Part shown: positions 26,949-35,604 of the stretch, in pieces | Layout: each line of letters opens with the position of its first letter | Position numbering within the stretch: the first letter of the stretch is position 1 | Assembly (NCBI GenBank): GCA_963830205.1 | Contig: CAWHLP010000041.1 | Span: 62,001-126,000 of the forward strand | Direction of reading: 5' to 3' | Origin: CAVSRC01 sp963830205 | GTDB taxonomy: Bacteria; Pseudomonadota; Alphaproteobacteria; Rhizobiales; Kaistiaceae | DNA: 64,000 nucleotides | Program-made: the position numbers and the translations under genes | The notes under the pieces: generated by a model | What the model saw: the letters and a program-made list of their open reading frames with translations, nothing else | Database searches by the model: none | Told to the model about the DNA's origin: nothing

Positions 26949-28845
26949 TTATTCCAGTTCCGCCATCGCCACTTCCAATTCCGTGCTGGCGGTGAGCCAG
27001 GTCTCCTCGGTCTTAGCCAGCTTACGAACCGCCTCGGCGCGCTCCTTGGCGAGGAAGGCGGCCTCGGTCGGATTGCGCTCGTAGAGCGAGGAATCGCCAA
27101 GCTTTGCGTCGATCTGCCGAATCTCTTTCTGAAGAGATGCGATCAAGGATTCGGCATCCTTGATCTTTTTCCTGAAGCGGCGCGGTCTGCTGGCGCCGGT
27201 CCGCGGCCTCGCGCCGGCGGTCCTGCGCCGTTGACGCCTGTGCCTTGCGGGCGCCATTGCCATTGCCGTTGTTGCCGTTGCGGCTGTCGAGCACGTCGCG
27301 GCGGTAGTCGTCGAGGTCGCCGTCATAGGGGACGACGGTGCCGCCGGCGACCAGCCACAGGCGGTCGACGGAAGCCTCGATCAGGTGGCGGTCGTGGCTG
27401 ATCAGGATGACGGCGCCGGGATAATCGGCAAGCGCCTGGACCAACGCCTCGCGGCTGTCGATGTCGAGGTGGTTGGTGGGCTCGTCGAGGATCATCAGGT
27501 TGGCGCCGGTGAAGGTGGCAAGCCCGAGCAGCAGGCGCGCCTTCTCGCCGCCGGAGAGGTCGGCGGCCTTGGTATCCATCTTGGTGCGCACGAAGCCGAG
27601 CGCGCCGGTGCGGGCGCGCACCTGCGCTTCGGTGGCATCGGGCATCAGCGCGCGCACATGGTCATAAGGCGACCATTGGGCCTTGAGTTCGTCGAGCTGG
27701 TGCTGGGCGAAATAGGCGACCTCCAGCCGGTGCAGGCGGCGGAAGCGGCCGCCCATCGCGTCGAGCCGGCCGGCGATGAGCTTGGCCAGCGTCGACTTGC
27801 CGTTGCCGTTGGCGCCCAGCAGGCCGATGCGGTCGTCATCGTCGAGGCGCAGATCGAGGCCGCGCAGCACCGGCTTCTCCGCCTCGTAGCCAACCGAGAC
27901 ATCCTCCATCTGCATGATCGGCGGCGCCGCCGGCCTGGCCGGCGGGGGAAAGTGGAAGGGCACGACGGTGTTGTCGGCGAGCGCCACGATCGGCTCCAGC
28001 CGCTCCAGCATTTTCAGGCGCGACTGCGCCTGGGTCGCCTTCGACGCCTTGTAGCGGAAGCGGTCGACGAAGGACTGCAGGTGGCGGCGCTGCTCGTCCT
28101 GCTTGGCCTTCATCTTCAGTTGCAGCGCCTGGCGCTCGCGGCGCTGGCGGTCGAACGAATCGTAGCCGCCGCGATAGAGGGTGAGCTTGCCCTGGTCGAG
28201 GTGGACGATGGTGTCGACGGCGCGGTTCAGGAGGTCGCGGTCGTGGCTGATGATGATGACGCTGTACGGGTACTTGGCGACGTAGCTCTCCAGCCACAGC
28301 GTGCCTTCCAGGTCGAGATAGTTGGTCGGCTCGTCGAGAAGCAGCAGGTCCGGCCGCGTGAACAGTGTCGCGGCGAGCGCCACGCGCATGCGCCAGCCAC
28401 CGGAGAAGGAGGCGCAGGGCTCCTTCTGCGCCGCCTCGCCGAAGCCGAGGCCGGCGAGGATGGTGGCGGCGCGGGCCTCCGCCGAATGGGAATCGATGTC
28501 GGCGAGGCGGGTGTGGATCTCGGCGATGCGGTGCGGATCATGCGCCGTCTCGGCCTCGGCAAGAAGCGCCTCGCGCTCGTGGTCGGCGGCCAGCACCACC
28601 GCGATCAGGCTTTCCGGCCCCCCCGGCGCCTCCTGCGCCACCTGGCCGATGCGCGCATGCCTGGGCAGGCCGACCGACCCGCTCTCCGGGCCGATCTCGC
28701 CGGCGATCAGGCGGAAGAGGGTGGTCTTGCCGGCACCGTTCGCTCCCACCAGGCCGACCTTGGCGCCATCGGGCAGCGCCACGGTGGCGTGGTCGATCAG
28801 CAGGCGATGGCCGATCCGGTAGGTGAGGTCGTTGATGTGCAGCAT
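26949..28845 (-). pseudogene. ABC-F family ATP-binding protein (Uup/YheS-like), frameshifted
   Basis: A soluble tandem-ATPase protein of the ABC-F family, which acts at the ribosome or on nucleic acid rather than in transport. Two nucleotide-binding domains are seen: GANGAGKTTL with signature FSGGWRMRV and LLLDEPTNYLDLE, then GANGNGKSTL with LSGGEKARLLL and LILDEPTNHLDID. The C-terminal coiled-coil (KKIKDAESLIASLQKEIRQID...) is in a different frame: the break is near 27171-27175, and removing one base restores 631 aa. Start ATG 28845 gives the standard MLHINDLTYRIGHR. If the frameshift is real, the coiled-coil tail is replaced by about 50 unrelated residues. Confidence 0.85.
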
Positions 28846-29018
28846 GGCGGCGGGTTTGTGCCCGGAAGCGGCCGGTCGGGCAAGGGGCAGGGCGGCTGTT
28901 CCGCCGGTCGCGGGGGATTCCCGGGAAGATTGAAGTCGGTTTAAACTACCCTCGCCGGGCGGCGCGGGCGACAGGGGGGCGTCACGCCGTCGCCGGTCCA
29001 TGAAAAGGAGACTGACCC

Positions 29019-29246
29019 ATGAAGCTCGCTGGTTCACGCCTTCTTCTGGTTGCCGCCGTCGCCGGTGTGATGACCGCCGCGGCCTCGCCCGCCTTCGCCT
29101 GGGTGTGCACGGCCACTGACGCCACCGGTGCGCGCTTCATGGTAGCCGGCCCCATCCGGCCCAGCACATGCAACTTCGCCCTCACCAAATGCCGGGCGAA
29201 AAGCGTCGCTCCGCGCACTTGCCAAGTCATTAAATCGCACCCGTAA
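29019..29246 (+). CDS. Tiny secreted four-cysteine protein (family A)
   Basis: A 75-aa protein with a signal peptide (MKLAGSRLLLVAAVAGVMTAAASPAFA) leaving about 48 mature residues. The mature part has VCTATDATG, then a TKCRAKSVAPRTCQV block, with four cysteines in total. The same pattern recurs in the two small genes at 33005 and 33288, so it is one of a small paralogous family. The ATG has an AAGGAG site 11-12 nt upstream. It is convergent with the LprI-like gene. Function unknown; expected periplasmic and disulfide-bonded. Confidence 0.75.
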   Translation: MKLAGSRLLLVAAVAGVMTAAASPAFAWVCTATDATGARFMVAGPIRPSTCNFALTKCRAKSVAPRTCQVIKSHP

Positions 29247-29248
29247 GG

Positions 29249-29632
29249 TCAGCCGCAGATGCCCATGAGCTTGCAGTAGTCCTGCATCGCTTCGCCGATC
29301 GTCTGGTTGAGGTCGACAATTCGCTGCTCGTAGCGCGCCGTCAGGCAGGTCACGTCGGCACCGCAGGCGCCGCGATCGGCGAGCCATGCGCGCTGCTCGT
29401 CCTGCGCCGCGCCGCGGGCGCCCATCAGCATGGGGATCTGCATGCGCACGCCGTAGAGCGTCGCCATCGCCACGTCGAGCTCGGACAGCGTCCGGTCGGC
29501 GCAGATGGCGATCTCATCGGCCTTCTTCGCCTTGCCGCAGTCGAAGCTTGCCGCGGCGACCGGTGTCACGGCCGCAATCCATGCGATGGCCGCCGCGGCA
29601 ACCAATGCGTGGCCGTTCGGAGAAAATCCCAT
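29249..29632 (-). CDS. LprI-like/DUF1311 secreted protein
   Basis: A 127-aa periplasmic protein. After a signal peptide (...AIAWIAAVTPVAAA) the sequence SFDCGKAKKADEIAICADRTLSELDVAMATLYG matches the LprI/DUF1311 pattern, in which the first cysteine pairs with IC and the LS..D motif follows. Further cysteines occur in GACGADVTCL and DYCKLMGICG. Some relatives are lysozyme inhibitors, but many have unknown roles. GAGGAGG lies about 9 nt upstream of ATG 29632. It stops 2 bp from the end of the convergent tiny gene, so they may share transcript ends. Confidence 0.75.
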   Translation of the reverse strand: MGFSPNGHALVAAAAIAWIAAVTPVAAASFDCGKAKKADEIAICADRTLSELDVAMATLYGVRMQIPMLMGARGAAQDEQRAWLADRGACGADVTCLTARYEQRIVDLNQTIGEAMQDYCKLMGICG

Positions 29633-29830
29633 TGATCTGCCTCCTCGTGCGATCTGCTCCCGCGACGAGGATAGCAGATCGCGGACGAACGGGTTTCTGG
29701 CCGGCTTGCCGAAGTTTCTCCCGAATTGCATGGGCACTTGGCAGAGAATCGGCGGCGACTTGGCCCTGGCCCTGCATCGGTTAGTATCGGGGGCGAGCCA
29801 TCCCGGCCGGAATCCTTTGGAGCAGTGACG

Positions 29831-30850
29831 ATGAGACACCTCACCCTCTGCCTTTCCGTTGCCTGCCTGGCGGTGCTGGTCGGCCAGCCGCACGGTGCGG
29901 CCGCCGGCACGCTGGACGACGTCCGCGCCGCCGGCCGGCTCACCTGCGGCGTCAGCGAGGGGCTGCCCGGTTTCTCCGACAAGGACGCCTCCGGCGCCTG
30001 GCGCGGCTTCGACGTGGATTTCTGCCGGGCGCTCGCCACCGCCGCCTTGGGCGATCCGGACAAGGTCGATTTCGTGCCGCTGTCGGCGGCGGAACGCTTC
30101 GATGCGCTCACCCAGCGCAAGATCGACGTGCTGTCGCGCAACAGCACCTGGACGATGACGCGCGACCTCAAGCTCGGCATCGATTTCGCCGGCGTCTCCT
30201 ACTATGACGGCCAGGGTTTCCTCGCCTTGGCCCTCGACGGCTTCACCAGCGCGCTGCAGCTCGACGGCGCCCGCATCTGCGTCATCGACGGGACGACGAC
30301 CGAAACCAACGCCACCGCCTGGTTTGCCGCGCACAACATGAAGGTCAGTTTCAAGACCTATGCCACGCGCCCCGAGGCGCGGGCCGCCTATGCCGCGCGC
30401 GAGTGCGACGTGTTCACCGCCGACCGTTCGGCGCTCGCCGCCGAACGCTCGCTGCTGCCCAACCCGGCCGACCACATCATCCTGCCCGAGGTCATCTCCA
30501 AGGAGCCGCTGGGGCCGGTGACCCGCGACGACGACCGCGCCTGGACCGACCTGGTGCGCTGGGTGCTGTTCGGGCTGATCGACGCCGAGGAGGCCGGCCT
30601 CACCTCGGTGAACACCGATCCGCAGACGTTCGGCGGCCCGGCGCTCCGCCAGCAGGCCGTCGACATGGGCAAGCCGGCCGTCGAGGCGCTTGGCCTGGCC
30701 GACGACTGGCTGGCCGTCGTCATCGCCAAGGTCGGCAATTACGGCGAGGTCTTCGACCGCAACCTCGGCGAGGGCAGTGCGCTCGGCATCCGCCGCGGCA
30801 TGAACGCCCTGTGGACCGAGGGCGGCATCCTCTACGCCCCACCCATGTGA
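29831..30850 (+). CDS. Amino-acid ABC transporter substrate-binding protein
   Basis: A 339-aa periplasmic binding protein of the AapJ/BztA type (general L-amino acid uptake). It has a signal peptide to about residue 25 and the SBP_bac_3 fold: LDDVRAAGRLTCGVSEGLPGFSDKDASGAWRGFDVDFCRALATA, then KIDVLSRNSTWTMTRD and the C-terminal GRNLGEGS-like block (DRNLGEGSALGIRRGMNALW). No permease or ATPase genes are adjacent, so it is an orphan that either serves a transporter elsewhere or has been separated from its operon. An L,D-transpeptidase gene begins 14 bp later. Confidence 0.87.
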   Translation: MRHLTLCLSVACLAVLVGQPHGAAAGTLDDVRAAGRLTCGVSEGLPGFSDKDASGAWRGFDVDFCRALATAALGDPDKVDFVPLSAAERFDALTQRKIDVLSRNSTWTMTRDLKLGIDFAGVSYYDGQGFLALALDGFTSALQLDGARICVIDGTTTETNATAWFAAHNMKVSFKTYATRPEARAAYAARECDVFTADRSALAAERSLLPNPADHIILPEVISKEPLGPVTRDDDRAWTDLVRWVLFGLIDAEEAGLTSVNTDPQTFGGPALRQQAVDMGKPAVEALGLADDWLAVVIAKVGNYGEVFDRNLGEGSALGIRRGMNALWTEGGILYAPPM

Positions 30851-30864
30851 GAGCAACCACCGTC

Positions 30865-32493
30865 ATGCGGAACCCGATCCTCCCCGCCGCAGCGGCGCTG
30901 ATTGCCGTATCGCTGCTGGCCTCGCCCGCCACTGCGGCCGTCCGCTCGCTGGCGCCCGTCGAGATGACCGCGGTGACCATCAACGTCACCGACCTGCTCG
31001 CCAACGAGCCGCGCCTGCCGCTGCCCGTGCGCCAGCGCGCCGACGCGCTGGTCGCCTATTACCAGGAAAACGGCGGGCCGCTGCTCTGGGTCGGCCGCCA
31101 GCGCATGGAGGACCTGGTCGCCCGCCTCAGCAACGCCGCCGAGGACGGGCTCGACCCGACCTCCTATCCCGCCGACAAGCTGGGACAGCTGGTCGACGCT
31201 TCCGGCCATACCGATGCGCGCAGCCGCGCCATCATCGAGCTCTACTTCTCCGCCGCCTTCCTCGAATACGCCTCCGACCTCAAGGTCGGCCGGCTGCTGC
31301 CGCACAAGGTCGATCCCAACTTCTTCCTCGAGAACCGCACGATCGACCAGCTCGCCGCGCTGAACCAGCTCGGCCAGGCCAAGAGCATCGACGCCTTCTT
31401 TGATGCCTGGCAGCCGCAGCAGCCGGACTACGCGGCGCTCAAGCTGGCGCTCTCCGACTACCGCGCCATCGCAGCGACCGGCGGCTGGCAGTCGGTGCCG
31501 CTCGGCGACACCTTGAAGCCCGGCATGAGCGATCCGCGCGTGCCGCTGCTCCGGGCACGGCTGTTCCTGACCGACGGCGCCCCGAAGCTGCCGTCCGGCC
31601 CGCCCGAGTTCTACGACGAGGGCCTCGCCAATGCGGTGAAGTGGTTCCAGAAGCGCCACGGCCTCGAGGATGACGGCTTCGTCGGCAAGAGCACAGTCGC
31701 CGCGCTCAACGCGCCGGTCGAGGACCGCATCGCCGAGATCGTGGTCGCCATGGAGCGCTGGCGGTGGATGCCGGAGGACCTTGGCCGCGACCACCTGATC
31801 GTCAACATCGCCGGCTTCAACCTGGAACACGTCGCCGACGGCAAGGTCGTCGACAAGATGGCGGTGGTGGTCGGCAAGCCCTACAGCCGCACGCCGGAGT
31901 TCAGCGACCGCGTGCGCTATCTCGAATTCAATCCCTATTGGAACGTGCCGGCCGACATCGCCATCAAGGAGGAGCTGCCCAAGCTGAAGGCGAACCCGGC
32001 GGCGCGCGCCGCGGCCGGCTTCGAGGCGGTGCGCGGCGACCAAGTCTATCAGCTCACCGATATCGACTGGAGCCAGTACGGGCCGGGCAACTTCCCCTTC
32101 CAGCTGCGCCAGCGGCCGGGGCCGACCAACGCGCTGGGGCGGGTCAAGTTCATGTTCCCCAACCAGTTCAACGTCTACCTGCACGACACGCCGTCGCGCG
32201 GGGCATTCGCCGAGAACAGTCGCGCCTTCAGCCATGGCTGTGTGCGCCTGTCGCGCCCGCTGGATCTGGCGACCGAGGTGCTCTCCGGCACGCCCGGCTG
32301 GGGCCGCGGGCGCATCGATGCCGTGGTTGCCGGTGGTGACCGAACGATCGTCAACCTGGCTCAGCCGTTGCCGGTCCACATCACCTATCTGACCGCCTGG
32401 GTCGACGACGGCACGCCCAACTTCCGCAACGACATCTACGATCAGGATGCCAAGCTGATCAGCGCGCTGGACGGCCGGGCCATGGCCTGGTGA
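30865..32493 (+). CDS. YcbB-type L,D-transpeptidase
   Basis: A 542-aa secreted enzyme that forms 3-3 crosslinks in peptidoglycan. It has a signal peptide (residues 1-24), a scaffold domain, a peptidoglycan-binding segment (LANAVKWFQKRHGLEDDGFVGKSTVAALN) and the YkuD catalytic domain with the active-site cysteine in SHGCVRLSRPLDLA. The domain order and size match LdtD/YcbB. It follows the binding-protein gene by 14 bp and precedes a cupin gene, possibly as one transcript. Confidence 0.93.
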   Translation: MRNPILPAAAALIAVSLLASPATAAVRSLAPVEMTAVTINVTDLLANEPRLPLPVRQRADALVAYYQENGGPLLWVGRQRMEDLVARLSNAAEDGLDPTSYPADKLGQLVDASGHTDARSRAIIELYFSAAFLEYASDLKVGRLLPHKVDPNFFLENRTIDQLAALNQLGQAKSIDAFFDAWQPQQPDYAALKLALSDYRAIAATGGWQSVPLGDTLKPGMSDPRVPLLRARLFLTDGAPKLPSGPPEFYDEGLANAVKWFQKRHGLEDDGFVGKSTVAALNAPVEDRIAEIVVAMERWRWMPEDLGRDHLIVNIAGFNLEHVADGKVVDKMAVVVGKPYSRTPEFSDRVRYLEFNPYWNVPADIAIKEELPKLKANPAARAAAGFEAVRGDQVYQLTDIDWSQYGPGNFPFQLRQRPGPTNALGRVKFMFPNQFNVYLHDTPSRGAFAENSRAFSHGCVRLSRPLDLATEVLSGTPGWGRGRIDAVVAGGDRTIVNLAQPLPVHITYLTAWVDDGTPNFRNDIYDQDAKLISALDGRAMAW

Positions 32494-32516
32494 GCCGGCA
32501 AAGGGGAGGGGAGCCC

Positions 32517-32987
32517 ATGACCGCGACCGACACGGTCGACTGGAAGACGCACGGGGTGAAGGTCATCCCCGCGAGCCAGCTCGACCCCAACACCGCACAG
32601 ACGCCGGGCATGGACCGCGCCGCGGCGATCAACTTCGCCCGCGTCGGCGCGCAGAAGATCTGGGCGGGCACGGTGAAGATCCAGCCCAACGCCAAGACCG
32701 GCGCCCACCATCACGGCAGCCTGGAAAGCGTCATCTACGTGGTCAAGGGCAAAGCGCGCATGCGCTGGGGGAACAATCTCGAATATGTCGCCGAGGCCGG
32801 GCCCGGCGATTTCATCTTCGTGCCGCCCTATGTGCCGCACCAGGAGATCAACGCCTCCACCGACGAGCCGCTCGAATGCGTGCTGGTGCGCTCCGACAAC
32901 GAGGCGGTGGTGGTCAATCTCGACATCGAGGCGGTGGAGAAGCCGCAAGAGGTCAAGTGGGTCGACCCGATCCACAAGCATTCCTGA
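32517..32987 (+). CDS. Cupin domain protein
   Basis: A 156-aa single-domain cupin. Motif 1 carries the metal ligands HHHGSLESVIYVVKGKARMRWG and motif 2 the PGDFIFVPPYVPHQE block. Such proteins bind a divalent metal and may be isomerases, dioxygenases or sensors, and nothing here fixes which. An AGGGGAGGGGAG site precedes ATG 32517. It lies between the L,D-transpeptidase gene and a tiny secreted protein. Confidence 0.85.
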   Translation: MTATDTVDWKTHGVKVIPASQLDPNTAQTPGMDRAAAINFARVGAQKIWAGTVKIQPNAKTGAHHHGSLESVIYVVKGKARMRWGNNLEYVAEAGPGDFIFVPPYVPHQEINASTDEPLECVLVRSDNEAVVVNLDIEAVEKPQEVKWVDPIHKHS

Positions 32988-33004
32988 TCAGAGCGGAGAG
33001 CACG

Positions 33005-33253
33005 ATGCACCTTCGGATATTCGCCCCGGCGGCGTTGGCCGCGATCGTCCTCATGGCTGCTTCGCCGGCCTTCGCCGCGACGGCGGTGTGCACGGCCAAG
33101 GATTCCGCCGGCAAGCACTGGACCGAGACGCAGACCGGCCTGCTCGACTTCTCGGTCAAGACGATCGCCTCGGCGCTCGCCAAGGCCGACTGCCAGGACA
33201 AGAGCAAGCACCCCGCGACCTGCCAGGTGGTCGGCTGCAAGATGACGAAGTAA
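33005..33253 (+). CDS. Tiny secreted four-cysteine protein (family A)
   Basis: An 82-aa protein with signal peptide ending ...ASPAFA. The mature part has VCTAKDSAGKHW and a C-terminal ADCQDKSKHPATCQVVGCK block. The four cysteines and their spacing match the neighbour at 33288 and, more loosely, the gene at 29019. It begins 18 bp after the cupin gene with a GAGCGGAGAG purine stretch upstream. Function unknown; the C-terminal C-x9-C-x4-C pattern faintly resembles the end of DUF4189 proteins. Confidence 0.75.
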   Translation: MHLRIFAPAALAAIVLMAASPAFAATAVCTAKDSAGKHWTETQTGLLDFSVKTIASALAKADCQDKSKHPATCQVVGCKMTK

Positions 33254-33287
33254 GCGGGCGCGGCCGCAACTGAGGCTCTGGAGAAGC

Positions 33288-33539
33288 ATGCAACACGGTC
33301 ATGCCGGCCTCGCGGTACTCGCCGCGACCATGGTGCTCATGGCGGCATCACCAGCCTTCGCATTCCTTGGGGTATGCGTCGCTCAGGATTCCGACAGCCG
33401 GACATACGTCAGCAAGCAGCCCGGCGTCTTCGACTGGCAGGCGAGGAACTTCGCCGAGTCGGTCGTCATGAGCGACTGCCAGGCACGCAGCCAGCATCCG
33501 CAGAGCTGCAGGATCGTCAGTTGCACGGTGACGGAGTAG
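33288..33539 (+). CDS. Tiny secreted four-cysteine protein (family A)
   Basis: An 83-aa protein, tandem paralogue of the preceding gene. Signal peptide MQHGHAGLAVLAATMVLMAASPAFA, then VCVAQDSDSRTY and SDCQARSQHPQSCRIVSCT. The cysteine positions match those of the 33005 product (C-x9-C-x4-C at the C-terminus). A TGGAGA site lies upstream of the ATG. The two genes probably arose by local duplication and have since diverged. Confidence 0.73.
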   Translation: MQHGHAGLAVLAATMVLMAASPAFAFLGVCVAQDSDSRTYVSKQPGVFDWQARNFAESVVMSDCQARSQHPQSCRIVSCTVTE

Positions 33540-34001
33540 GGGTGGGCGGCGCAGAGCCCCCGTGTCCCGGGCGCGGCGCAGCACGCCAAGAGGCCAGAGC
33601 AATGCGATCCGGCAAGAGCGCACGTGTTGCGCTGCTGAACCGGGACCCATGAATTGGGTGGATGCCGGATCTGCGCTGCACCGTTTACACGCTGCAGCGC
33701 GTCCGGGGAACGGCCGCGTCTTGCCCTTGCCTCCGGCCGCGTCGAGGCGTATCTGGAACGCCATCGAAACCGGGCCGCCACCGGCCCAAACAGCCAGAAG
33801 GAGCGTTCATGTCAACGGCCATTGCCCGCCTCTCCGCTGGCGAGGGGATCGCCGCCTAGGCGGCATCGGACCCATATGACTGCCCGTCGGCCGTTGCGGC
33901 CGGCGTTCTCTCGACCAGCGTGACGTCTTCACCCGCTGCCCTTCGGGCGGCGCGTCGTTGCCTGCTTCGCTCGGATCGCGAAGCCGAAACGGTCGAGACC
34001 A
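33540..34001. other. Gene-poor stretch with hairpin and a 16-codon ORF
   Basis: I find no convincing gene here. Two items stand out. First, a perfect 8-bp stem GCGCTGCA/TGCAGCGC (33673-33680 with 33693-33700). Second, a 16-codon ORF at 33809-33859 (MSTAIARLSAGEGIAA) preceded by AGAAGGAG, an unusually good ribosome-binding site for a non-gene. The short ORF may be a leader peptide or the leftover start of a lost gene. rsgA begins at 34002. Confidence 0.45.
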
Positions 34002-35054
34002 ATGACCAACCGACATTCCGGACTGGCCGACTATGGCTGGTCCCAGTTCTTCCAATCGCAGTTGAGCGTCGCCGATCTGGCGGGCTTTCTTCCCGTGCGC
34101 GTATTCGCCGTCCATCGCAACGGCCTCGCGGTGGCTGGCCCCGACTTCGACGGGCGCGTGTTGCCAATCGTCGCCGATGACAACGAGGCCAACGCCACGG
34201 TGGGCGACTGGCTGCTCATCGACCGCGACAGCGGGGCGCCCGAGCGCGTGCTTCAGCGCAAGAGCCTGTTCAAGCGCCGGGCGGCCGGGACGGGGCGGCG
34301 CGTGCAGCTCATCGCCGCCAACGTCGACACGCTGTTCATCGTCACCTCTTGCAACCAGGACTTCAACGTGGCGCGGCTGGAACGCTATCTGGCGCTCGCC
34401 CGCGAGGCCGACGTGACGCCGGTGATCGTGCTCACCAAGGCCGACCTCGCCGACGATGCGCGCGACTATGTCACCCGCGCCGCCAGGCTGATGCCGGGCC
34501 TGCTGGTCGAGTGCCTCGATGCGCGCGCGGCGGCGGAGGCGGCGCACCTCAAGCCGTGGTGCGGGCCGGGCCAGACCGTGGCGCTGGTCGGCTCGTCCGG
34601 CGTCGGCAAGTCGACGCTGGTCAACACGCTGACCGGTGGCGATATCGCCACGCGGCCGATCCGCGAGGACGACGCCCATGGCCGCCACACCACCACCGGC
34701 CGCTCGCTGCACCGGCTGGCGGCGGGCGGGCTGCTCATGGACACGCCCGGCATGCGCGAGCTTCAGCTCGCCGACGCCGGCGGCGGCATCGAGGACGTCT
34801 TCGCCGACATCGTGGCGCTTGCCGCTGAGTGTCGCTTCGCCGATTGCGGCCACGACGGCGAGCCGGGCTGCGCCGTGCGCGCGGCGCTGGACGACGGCAG
34901 GCTCGATGAGGCGCGCTATGCCCGCTACGTCAAGCTCGCCCGCGAGGATGCGCGCAACTCCGAGGCCCTGCACGAGCGCCACGCCCGCGACCGCGACTTC
35001 GGCCGCATGGTCAAGCGCGTGATGAAGGAGAAGACCGGGCGGCGAGGCCAGTAG
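34002..35054 (+). CDS. rsgA: Small ribosomal subunit biogenesis GTPase RsgA
   Basis: Circularly permuted GTPase that checks late 30S assembly. The 350-aa product has an OB-fold N-terminus, permuted G motifs with G4 TKAD first, then the P-loop GSSGVGKSTLV and the G3 DTPGMREL, and a C-terminal zinc region (CRFADCGHDGEPGCAV). Length and motif order match RsgA. The ATG at 34002 begins MTNRHSGLADYGWSQFFQSQ. The neighbours differ from usual contexts, and it appears to be monocistronic. Confidence 0.94.
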   Translation: MTNRHSGLADYGWSQFFQSQLSVADLAGFLPVRVFAVHRNGLAVAGPDFDGRVLPIVADDNEANATVGDWLLIDRDSGAPERVLQRKSLFKRRAAGTGRRVQLIAANVDTLFIVTSCNQDFNVARLERYLALAREADVTPVIVLTKADLADDARDYVTRAARLMPGLLVECLDARAAAEAAHLKPWCGPGQTVALVGSSGVGKSTLVNTLTGGDIATRPIREDDAHGRHTTTGRSLHRLAAGGLLMDTPGMRELQLADAGGGIEDVFADIVALAAECRFADCGHDGEPGCAVRAALDDGRLDEARYARYVKLAREDARNSEALHERHARDRDFGRMVKRVMKEKTGRRGQ

Positions 35055-35075
35055 GTGAGGGGCAGTGCTTGCCGA

Positions 35076-35592
35076 TCAGGTGAGCCCGATCCCCGTCTCG
35101 CGCTGGAAATAGATGAGGTCGAGCGGCGGGGCGGCGTCCCTGCCGCCGGCGATGGTGAGGAGCGTGTGCGCCTGGCCGCGATGGTGGGTCTGGTGGTTGA
35201 AGAAATGCGCCAGAGCCGGCGCCAGCTTCTGGGTGATCGCGGCCGGCCGGGTGATGGTGTGGTAGCTGAAGGTGTTCTCCAGGTCGGCTTCGCTGAGCCC
35301 ATCGACATAGGCGATGATGCGCGCGTCCTCGGCGGCGCGGGCTTGCGGCGAGCGGGGCGAGGTCGTCGAACAGGATCTCGTCCAGCCGCGTCGGTTGCGG
35401 GCCCGCGCCGGTGAAGCGGCGCATCCAGATGCGGTCGGTGACCAGCAGGTGATTGAGCGTGCCGCTGAGCGAGCCGAAGAAGGCGCCGCGATTCTGCCGA
35501 TAGTCGGCGTCGGAGAGCTTCGCCGCCGCCGCGTAGAGGCGCTCATTGGCCCAGCGGTTGTAGGCGGCGAACATGGCGAAATGCGTCTGCAT
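35076..35592 (-). pseudogene. DinB family protein, frameshifted
   Basis: DinB/YfiT-like four-helix metalloprotein. The N-terminal part (MQTHFAMFAAYNRWANERLY..., GSLSGTLNHLLVTDRIW) has the first metal histidine; the second pair is in FFNHQTHHRGQAHTLL, encoded in another frame. The frame changes near 35345, and dropping one base gives 171 continuous residues. The enzymatic role of most DinB proteins is unknown, though some are thiol transferases. It is convergent with rsgA and separated by 12 bp from the NAD-binding gene. Confidence 0.8.
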
Positions 35593-35604
35593 GGCTTGAC
35601 CTTG

